Shown here: positions 20,497 through 26,180 of the stretch, in pieces | Position numbering within the stretch: position 1 is the stretch's first letter | Layout: each line of letters begins with the position of its first letter | IMG/VR virus record: IMGVR_UViG_3300049259_000037 | Location: 1-26,180 of that record | Direction: 5' to 3' (one strand) | Length of the DNA stretch: 26,180 bases | Source: a virus | Program-made: the position numbers and the translations under genes | Notes under the pieces: model-generated | Database searches by the model: none | Told to the model about the DNA's origin: nothing | The model's input: the letters and a program-made list of their open reading frames with translations, nothing else

Positions 20497-21411
20497 CAGT
20501 CTACCTCGTGGTTTTGTGGGGGTTGTTTTGGCCGTCCGGCCGGAGAGATCGGCGAGCACGCCTTCAAAGCTGCCGACAGCATCGGCGAGACCGACCGCGA
20601 CCGCGTCGGCTCCGATGTAGGTACCCGCCTCCATTGCCAGGATGGCTTCCGCGGTGAGCGACGGCCGCCCCTCCGCTACCGTGGCGACGAACAGCGAATT
20701 GAAATTCTCGACCTCCGCCTTGAGCGAGGCCTTCACATCCTCTGTCAGCGGTTTATAGGGGGTCCCGTCGACCTTCTTTTTACCGGCGTGAATGAGCGTC
20801 GGCACCACGCCGCGCTCGTGCAGAGCGTGGCTGTAGTCAGCGTGGAGCAGAACAACTCCAATCGACCCGATCACCGACGATCGGCTGGTGACGATCTTGG
20901 TGGAGGCGCTGGCGATCGCGTAGGCCGCGCTGCAGCACAGACCCGTTGCCATCGCGTACACGGGCTTGATTTGGGCAGCTTCTCGCACGACGTCGGCGGT
21001 CTCGAATGCCCCGACCGCTTCGCCACCAGGGCTGTCCATATCCAGAATGATGGCCTTGACCGCGTCATCTTTGGCCGCGGCAGCGATCTGGAACTTCAGG
21101 TTCTCATAGCTGGTGATGCCGGACAGAGCCTGCAAAAACCCACCACGGTTTACCAGCGAACCGATCACTGGGATGACCGCAACGCCGTCGGCGGTGGTGC
21201 GATAGGCCTTGCGCTTGCCTTCGGCGTCCTGTTCGAAAGATCCGACGAACCGCGACGCGTCCGGCAGCGCCATGTCCGCATCGGGCTTGAGGCCAGCCGC
21301 ATCGATACCGATCCGCCCCTCAAGCACCGAAGCGATGAGTGACAGCTTGTCGGGTAGGATCATCAGCGGCCGGTTAAGGACGCGATCCGCAATGTGGGCG
21401 AGTTGAGTCAT
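20095..21411 (-). CDS. Head maturation protease, S49 family (lambda gpC-like)
   Basis: An upstream extension to 21528 exists, but I take the ATG at 21411: it overlaps the preceding stop (ATGA) and has GGGGA upstream. The product is 438 aa, nearly the length of lambda C (439). The S49 core includes Asp-Met-Asp-Ser-Pro-Gly-Gly-Glu at about 124-131 and Ala-Thr-Gly-Leu-Cys-Cys-Ser-Ala-Ala-Tyr, with Ser161 as the candidate nucleophile. Gly-Ser-Ile-Gly-Val near 182 and a His-Ala-Gly-Lys-Lys-Lys cluster at 208-213 supply the candidate general base, most likely Lys213. Residues 306-438 are the scaffold domain. It would degrade the scaffold and trim head proteins during procapsid maturation. Confidence 0.93.
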   Translation of the reverse strand: MTQLAHIADRVLNRPLMILPDKLSLIASVLEGRIGIDAAGLKPDADMALPDASRFVGSFEQDAEGKRKAYRTTADGVAVIPVIGSLVNRGGFLQALSGITSYENLKFQIAAAAKDDAVKAIILDMDSPGGEAVGAFETADVVREAAQIKPVYAMATGLCCSAAYAIASASTKIVTSRSSVIGSIGVVLLHADYSHALHERGVVPTLIHAGKKKVDGTPYKPLTEDVKASLKAEVENFNSLFVATVAEGRPSLTAEAILAMEAGTYIGADAVAVGLADAVGSFEGVLADLSGRTAKTTPTKPRGRLMTDQNVIARAEHDAALAAVRNEAATAAATAKTVSDAAIAARADAVTAERTRIQSILALEESKGRETLALHFATGTDMTADEAKAALTAAAKSTGTRAGDGSLGLSLGGDQPAAGGEAISWDAALERRGMKVVK

Positions 21412-21713
21412 GGCTGGAATTGTCCCCATACGGTCCACCAGTCGGATTGCGTCACTGCCGAGCGGCGCGAGCCTCCTCGAATGGCAAACCTGCGATTGGG
21501 ATTGACGCCGCTTGTCAGAGCGAGACATTCCGCCTGCGCGCTCTGCATTTCCGACCGGAGAAAATTGATGTTGGCTGCCTGAAAGCGAACTTCACGCTCG
21601 CCTTCCGGGCCCTTGTAACGAATGAGGGTCTCAGCACCGCCGCTGATAAGATTGTAATAAGCGTCGCGAAGCGCGGCATAGCGGGCGCAAGGATCGCTGA
21701 AATCAACCGCCAT
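21408..21713 (-). CDS. gpW-like head-tail joining protein
   Basis: Two starts are possible, 21725 and 21713; I use 21713 because GGTGG lies eight bases upstream (101 aa). Both overlap the portal gene end. The core (Ala-Arg-Tyr-Ala-Ala-Leu-Arg-Asp-Ala-Tyr-Tyr, then Gly-Gly-Ala-Glu-Thr, a Val-Arg-Phe-Gln-Ala strand and Ile-Asn-Phe-Leu-Arg-Ser-Glu) shows the helix, beta-hairpin, helix layout of lambda gpW. An Arg-rich C-terminal tail follows. gpW completes DNA-filled heads at the portal. In lambda W precedes the portal gene; here it follows it. Confidence 0.85.
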   Translation of the reverse strand: MAVDFSDPCARYAALRDAYYNLISGGAETLIRYKGPEGEREVRFQAANINFLRSEMQSAQAECLALTSGVNPNRRFAIRGGSRRSAVTQSDWWTVWGQFQP

Positions 21714-23280
21714 CCTTGCCACCATCGTTATTGAGCAGGCCGTTGACCAGTGCTTCGTCTTGCGCCTCAGTCATCGTGTCTCCGTCCGGCAGGTCGTACT
21801 TTGCGCGCATCTTCTTTTCGGCAGCGCGCTGGCGATAGACATCTTCGACGTCGACGCCGAGGTCGTTGCAAATCATCTCATCCGTCATGATGCCCATGCG
21901 CTTGTAGCCCTCATGGGATTTCTGCGTCTTGAGATCGTCGGCCTGCGGCTTCGGCGGACCGCGCCACTCGGCACGACTGATCGCCTCTCGCTTATTGAGA
22001 AATTCGTAGAAGCCGCCCTTGAACTTGACGCGGCCAGTCTCGATCATTTCCTCGAGCCAAGCTTCGTAGACCATCTGATAGAAGCGACCAGGTATATTGA
22101 CCCGACGCGCCACGATCATCGGCCAGAGTTCGCTTGTCGCCATCCGGACAGACGAATAGGTCGCCGCCGTGTAGTCCCCGGTCAGTGTCTCGAACGTCAT
22201 ACCCAGGCAACGCGCGATTTCGCGGAGCAAGAATTTTGCGAACGCCTCGTAAGTGTCGTTCGGCGCCTTCGAACCGTTGAAGGTCAGTTTTTCGCCGGGG
22301 AAGAGATGCGCGATCTTGCCGGATCGGCCGAGGTCTATCTTCGTGCTCTCATACCAACCTGCTTTGGCGCTGAGCAGGCCAGCCATGCTGCCGGTCGGCG
22401 CAACCCCCTGCTCGTCCTCATCCTGCAAAGCCGCCAGCACATCGCTGGTCGGGGCCTCGCTTTCGATCGTTGCAGCAAAAATCGCCTGAATCAAAGCGGA
22501 CGTCAGAGTTGCATCGGCCAACTGATCGAACTGGCGGACAATCCGCAACGCCGGCGCCATCGGCGTAATGCCGCGGACCTGCTCGGCGCCACCGTCAAAT
22601 ACGTGGATCACCTGAGGTCGACCGGCGCCGTCACGCGCCGGAATGTCAAGGGGGCGCTCGTACATCTGGTCTACGCGGAGCGACATCCGATAGGACACTG
22701 GCATGCCCCAGCCGTCCATCGTCACGCCCTGGAACATCTTGTTGCCGTCCGAGTCCTGCACAAGCTTGTGCGGCGGGATCAGCTTTACTTTCGTGCGAGT
22801 TGACGCGTATCGCCGGTTGACCATCGGCAGCAGCGCCAAGGCCTCGCCGTGGCTGTAGTAGGACATCATGACCGCCCGCGCGAGCTGGCCGAGCGTTTGC
22901 ACGCCGCGGGCGTCGCACTCCATCGGATTCATCGACCACGCTTCGAACGCTCGCTCTGTCGTCTGCGACCAGTCGTCAACTTCTTCCTGGCTCCAGCCAA
23001 GGACCGCGGCATCCGGCTTCGAGGCAAGCCGCAGTCCATTACCCATCGTGGATGCGATGGACTGGTTGATCGCTCCGGCTAGCCAGCCCGAGTTGTGGAT
23101 GGCGTCGACCGCGCGGGCTGCCGCAATCATGTAGCCCTGCCGCACGTCGTCGCGCGTGTCGCGCAGCGCCGGCCGCCAGTTAAAGAAGAACGGCGACGCC
23201 TCGCCCTTCATGTATTCTGACGAGACAACAGGCTTCGCTGGCGCCAACCCGATAAGGCTGCGCAACTTGTCGAAGGCCAT
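21703..23280 (-). CDS. Portal protein, lambda gpB family
   Basis: A 525-aa protein, close to lambda B (533). The N-terminal part has Arg-Asp-Thr-Arg-Asp-Asp near residue 41 and Asn-Ser-Gly-Trp-Leu-Ala-Gly-Ala near 63. This is followed by Met-Gly-Asn-Gly-Leu-Arg-Leu, the lambda-portal signature. Further on are His-Val-Phe-Asp with Glu-Gln-Val-Arg-Gly-Ile-Thr-Pro, and a Leu-Leu-Arg-Glu-Ile-Ala-Arg-Cys-Leu-Gly-Met segment. Twelve copies would form the DNA entry ring at one head vertex. The C-terminus is Asp/Gly-rich. It sits directly after the terminase. Confidence 0.95.
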   Translation of the reverse strand: MAFDKLRSLIGLAPAKPVVSSEYMKGEASPFFFNWRPALRDTRDDVRQGYMIAAARAVDAIHNSGWLAGAINQSIASTMGNGLRLASKPDAAVLGWSQEEVDDWSQTTERAFEAWSMNPMECDARGVQTLGQLARAVMMSYYSHGEALALLPMVNRRYASTRTKVKLIPPHKLVQDSDGNKMFQGVTMDGWGMPVSYRMSLRVDQMYERPLDIPARDGAGRPQVIHVFDGGAEQVRGITPMAPALRIVRQFDQLADATLTSALIQAIFAATIESEAPTSDVLAALQDEDEQGVAPTGSMAGLLSAKAGWYESTKIDLGRSGKIAHLFPGEKLTFNGSKAPNDTYEAFAKFLLREIARCLGMTFETLTGDYTAATYSSVRMATSELWPMIVARRVNIPGRFYQMVYEAWLEEMIETGRVKFKGGFYEFLNKREAISRAEWRGPPKPQADDLKTQKSHEGYKRMGIMTDEMICNDLGVDVEDVYRQRAAEKKMRAKYDLPDGDTMTEAQDEALVNGLLNNDGGKDGG

Positions 23281-23293
23281 GGTGAATTGGATC

Positions 23294-25225
23294 CTATTTA
23301 TTCAGGCGAGCCGCGAGGCTGGCAAACTTGTTGGCTTTGGCTTTCGTCTCGACCGCTTGCTGTTCCGCATCAACATCAAGACCGCGGCCTTCGCGCAGCG
23401 CGCGCCATTTCAGCGCCTTCCAGCCTGCAGCACCCAAGACCCACAGCGCAGCGCGGCTGTAGACCCGGCAATCGAGCGCTTCGTTGGCCTGATGCTCTTT
23501 CTTCCATTCGTATCGGCCAGACTTCGTCTTGACCCGTCGCTCGGCTACGAGCTGCTTGCACCACTCCGCGTCCAGATAATCGGGAATGTGGACGTAACCC
23601 GGAGGCCATCCCTGCCCTGCCGCAAACTCTTCATCGGTTGGACGCGACAGGGTGAGGAAGCGATAGAGCTCGGCCTTGAAGACGTCGCCGGTAACGCTTC
23701 GAAGCTGGACGGCCTTTTTTCGGTTGCCGAACGGAATGTTGGTCGGCGTCGCTACCGGCGCGTTGACCTCGAAGCCCCTCTTGCCTTTGAGCGCGAAGAT
23801 GCGGCCCTGATCCTGCTTTGATATCCATGCGTAGACGGCAGTCGTTTGGTCGCCAGTGTCCACGCCGAGTGCATCGATCCGAAGGTCGACGCCGGACGCA
23901 TGGGTCCAACTATCCTGCAATGCGGCTTCGACACCGAACCATGTTTTCGGATCGTCGGCCGGGCCGTAGAACACCCTGCGGTCGATCGCCCAGCTTTCCA
24001 GTCCCTCACCGAAGCCCCAGACGTGGAGTTCAAGACGGGCTGGACTGGCCTGGACGTCAACGGCGGCGGTCAGAAGGGTCACGCCCCGAGGCAATGTGCC
24101 CTGCTGCCAAGTCTCGCGGCGTTCGTAAACGCGCTCCCAGTCGACCTGCTCGCCCTCTTCGGTCCAAACTTCACCCAGAACGGTGTTGATGAACTCTTTG
24201 AGGAGGTCAGGATCACCCTGCGCCGCTTCCCATCGCTGTGCGATTTCGACCCAAGACATCCAGCCTACCGGGCTGTACATGCTGGAAAGATGGAAGCCGA
24301 CGGTCCGACCGTCGCTTTCTACGGTTGCGCGCCACTCACCGCGGCGCAGCATCTCTGTCTTGTGCTGTTCGCCAATCTCGCAGCCGCACTCCTCGCACCA
24401 GTACGAGGCTTGAGCGGCCTCGCCCTTCGGCCACTTCAGCTGCTCGAACTTAAGCGTCTGATAGTGCTGGCAGTGCGGGCACGGCAGGAAGAAACGCCGC
24501 TGATCCGATTTAGCGAATTCGCGGTCGATGCGGGATCGACCGGCGAGCGTCGGCGTGGAGACCATGAATATCTTGCGCCGCTGAAAGGTTCGAGTTCGAG
24601 CCTCAGCGAGCGCGACTGGATCGCCTTCGCCGTCGACGTCGCCGGGGTATCCGTCCACCTCGTCGAGAAACACATAGCGCGCCGGCATCGACCGGAGTCC
24701 GACTGCGCTGTTAGCGCCGGTCATGACCAGCACGCCGCCGGGAAATTCCTTCGCCAGAACCGTATTGCCGCTATCTCGGGACTTGGGGTCCTCAACTAGA
24801 TTCTGAAGCGCTGGGCTCTCTTCAATCATCGGCGCAATGCGCTGCTTCGAATAGCGCTTCGCCATATCGACCGTCGGCGCAACCGACAGCATCGGACCGG
24901 GCGCTTGGTCGATGACGTACCCGATCCAGTTCAGCCCCGATTCGGTCGCTCCAATCTGAGCGCCCTTCTCGAAGACAACTCGCTGGATCGGCGAGGACGG
25001 CGACAGCGCGTCCATGATCTCGCGCAGATACGGCGTCCGGTCGGTGCGCCACCTCCCAGGCTCACTGGCCGCCTTCTGTGACAAAAAGCGATGCTGATCC
25101 GCCCATTGGCTGACCGTGAGGCTCGGTTCTGGCGTCTGACCTTCGCACCAAGCGGCTTTCGTGAGCGTCCGCGCCTGGTCAACGTAGCGTTGGGTCGCCG
25201 CGTTCACTGAGGTGCTGTCTGACAT
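23294..25225 (-). CDS. Terminase large subunit, lambda gpA family
   Basis: A 643-aa protein matching lambda A (641) in length. The ATPase has a variant Walker A, Lys-Gly-Ala-Gln-Ile-Gly-Ala-Thr-Glu at 87-95, and a Walker B, Phe-Leu-Asp-Glu-Val-Asp at 186-191. Two Cys pairs at 249/252 and 277/280 form the expected zinc site. The nuclease domain contains Ala-Val-Asp at 388-390 and Gly-Val-Asp-Thr-Gly-Asp at 454-459, with Asp residues that would bind metal. It cuts the concatemer and drives packaging into the procapsid. The start overlaps the small subunit end by 47 bases. Confidence 0.97.
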   Translation of the reverse strand: MSDSTSVNAATQRYVDQARTLTKAAWCEGQTPEPSLTVSQWADQHRFLSQKAASEPGRWRTDRTPYLREIMDALSPSSPIQRVVFEKGAQIGATESGLNWIGYVIDQAPGPMLSVAPTVDMAKRYSKQRIAPMIEESPALQNLVEDPKSRDSGNTVLAKEFPGGVLVMTGANSAVGLRSMPARYVFLDEVDGYPGDVDGEGDPVALAEARTRTFQRRKIFMVSTPTLAGRSRIDREFAKSDQRRFFLPCPHCQHYQTLKFEQLKWPKGEAAQASYWCEECGCEIGEQHKTEMLRRGEWRATVESDGRTVGFHLSSMYSPVGWMSWVEIAQRWEAAQGDPDLLKEFINTVLGEVWTEEGEQVDWERVYERRETWQQGTLPRGVTLLTAAVDVQASPARLELHVWGFGEGLESWAIDRRVFYGPADDPKTWFGVEAALQDSWTHASGVDLRIDALGVDTGDQTTAVYAWISKQDQGRIFALKGKRGFEVNAPVATPTNIPFGNRKKAVQLRSVTGDVFKAELYRFLTLSRPTDEEFAAGQGWPPGYVHIPDYLDAEWCKQLVAERRVKTKSGRYEWKKEHQANEALDCRVYSRAALWVLGAAGWKALKWRALREGRGLDVDAEQQAVETKAKANKFASLAARLNK

Positions 25226-25748
25226 ACTTTTCCAAAATCACCGCCAGCGCGACCAGTGGAACCCCAAGCTCGGCGGCGATTAGCGGGCTGACCTGGGCGG
25301 GCCAGTTCGTCCAAGCATCCCGGTCTGCGCGCGATAATTCGAAGACCATCTTCTTTGCGGTGTCGGCGTCGATCAGGCGCTCGCTCTTGGTCTCGAATTC
25401 GAGCTTTCGCAGCCGGGCGAGGTAGGTTTCCTTGAGCGCCTTGGCCTTGCCGATGGGCATCGCCTCGCCGTCGACGATGATTTGAGCGTCATCGTCGATG
25501 TCGCCGTTAGCCGCATCATCGGTCGATGCATGCACCGATGCATGCATCGGTTCGGCGCCTAGGCTCGCCTTCACGCCACCGCCTATGGCCTCTTCGATGT
25601 TGGCGGCACGGTCTTCGAGCACTTCAGAAAGTCTCACCTTCCCATTGTGAGACCTAATCTTTTCGCTCTTTACCTGGCGGATCAGGGTGCTTTTGTTAAG
25701 ACCGATTTTCCGCGCAGCTTCCGAGATCGAAATCAGATCGTCATCCAT
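25179..25748 (-). CDS. Terminase small subunit, lambda Nu1-like
   Basis: I use the ATG at 25748, giving 189 aa (lambda Nu1 is 181); the frame is open further upstream, but that part is not Nu1-like. Residues 5-30 form a winged helix-turn-helix (Ile-Ser-Glu-Ala-Ala-Arg-Lys-Ile-Gly-Leu) that would recognise the packaging site. A linker at 66-80 is rich in His, Ala, Ser and Asp, and coincides with palindromic DNA. The segment with Tyr-Leu-Ala-Arg-Leu-Arg-Lys-Leu-Glu-Phe (109-118) and a Arg-Asp-Ala-Trp helix near 143 is typical of phage DNA packaging proteins that bind the large subunit. Confidence 0.85.
   Translation of the reverse strand: MDDDLISISEAARKIGLNKSTLIRQVKSEKIRSHNGKVRLSEVLEDRAANIEEAIGGGVKASLGAEPMHASVHASTDDAANGDIDDDAQIIVDGEAMPIGKAKALKETYLARLRKLEFETKSERLIDADTAKKMVFELSRADRDAWTNWPAQVSPLIAAELGVPLVALAVILEKYVRQHLSERGDPTLR
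25525..25550. repeat. GATGCATG repeats with a 16-bp palindrome in the terminase small subunit gene
   Basis: GATGCATG occurs at 25525-25532 and 25537-25544 and again at 25785-25792 just upstream of the gene. CCGATGCATGCATCGG at 25535-25550 is a perfect 16-bp palindrome. The repeats might be recognition sites for the terminase, since lambda has such sites beside Nu1, but could also be simple repetition. Confidence 0.45.
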
Positions 25749-25982
25749 GCCGAAATCCCGGTTCCATCCCCTCAAACCTCGGCCGATGCATGAATTTGGG
25801 CTTCTGACGCTAGATAAATGTCGGGCGGCATCCGACCCGCGTGCGATCAAGCGATTTCAACGGTCCCTTAATTTTCTGGTGCGAGGAGGCCGCGCGTTGG
25901 GACTGCCGAAGGCCGTGGTGCGCCCGGGGCGAGTGCGCTCCGGAAACAGGGGGGTGGGACTGAACACGCATAGACGGGCTTT

Positions 25983-26180
25983 CTACGATGCCGATTGCCG
26001 ATGATTAGGGCGGCCGTGGCGCGCGTTGTCAGCGAAGCCGAAGAGCGCCTTGCATTTGCTCTGGGCTGTCGCCGGCGTACCCAGGTACGACACGACCTTG
26101 ATGCGAGACATCACTCGACGCTTGGGCAGCAAAGGCGAGCGCTGCTCGATGCCGACGCTTAAGCGGAGGATGAGGATATG
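25983..26180 (-). CDS. Possible C-terminal end of an unknown protein (partial)
   Basis: A minus-strand frame is open from the right edge to TAG at 25983-25985 (65 codons). An internal ATG at 26111 would give 42 aa. Most codons end in G or C, as in the neighbouring genes, except for the last eight. It contains Arg-Ile-Lys-Val-Val-Ser-Tyr-Leu-Gly and a lone Cys, and no family is recognised. The 234 bases between it and the terminase small subunit gene show no further gene. Confidence 0.3.
   Translation of the reverse strand, partial: HILILRLSVGIEQRSPLLPKRRVMSRIKVVSYLGTPATAQSKCKALFGFADNARHGRPNHRQSAS

Noticed and set aside
25687-26004. Plus-strand frame across the terminase small subunit start
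   Set aside because: Overlaps the coding start of the small subunit, has no ribosome binding site and shows Arg-rich shadow composition.

Overview
The window holds most of the late (virion) gene block of a contractile-tailed prophage or phage in a high-GC alphaproteobacterium. Bradyrhizobiaceae-like is my guess, from GC-rich codon use and the style of the PEP-CTERM tail; no host gene is visible, so this is inference. Apart from a short cassette near 13 kb, every gene I accept reads on the minus strand, so the transcription order is from high to low coordinates. No integrase, repressor, lysis gene, tRNA or CRISPR was recognised.

Head module (25.75-17.58 kb): lambda-type genes in nearly lambda order. 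They are terminase small and large subunits, portal, a gpW-like joining protein, an S49 maturation protease with a nested scaffold start, decoration protein D, major capsid protein E and an FII-like connector. A strong hairpin plus U-run sits between D and E. The portal and W genes are swapped relative to lambda.

Accessory module (17.75-12.9 kb): a 57-aa coiled-coil protein, a 285-aa structural protein with an internal repeat, a SPRY-like protein and a large protein that reads as a clan GH-A glycosidase with phage-fibre modules spliced into its barrel. Then comes a plus-strand pair: a 56-aa membrane protein and a secreted PEP-CTERM protein, behind a region with two interleaved, evenly spaced inverted repeats. 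Base composition here is visibly lower in G+C than in the flanking morphogenesis genes.

Tail module (12.7 kb to the left edge): Mu-type contractile tail genes in Mu order. They are a tail-terminator-like protein, DUF2635, sheath, tube, tail assembly chaperone with a -1 frameshift product, tape measure, DNA circularisation/N, gp44 hub, gp45 spike, gp46, gp47 (baseplate J), gp48 (DUF2313), tail fibre and a truncated DUF4376 protein.

Overall this is a lambda-head/Mu-tail chimera. The module junction carries a host-interaction cassette aimed, by inference, at surface polysaccharide (glycosidase, SPRY) and at the host envelope (PEP-CTERM and membrane proteins).
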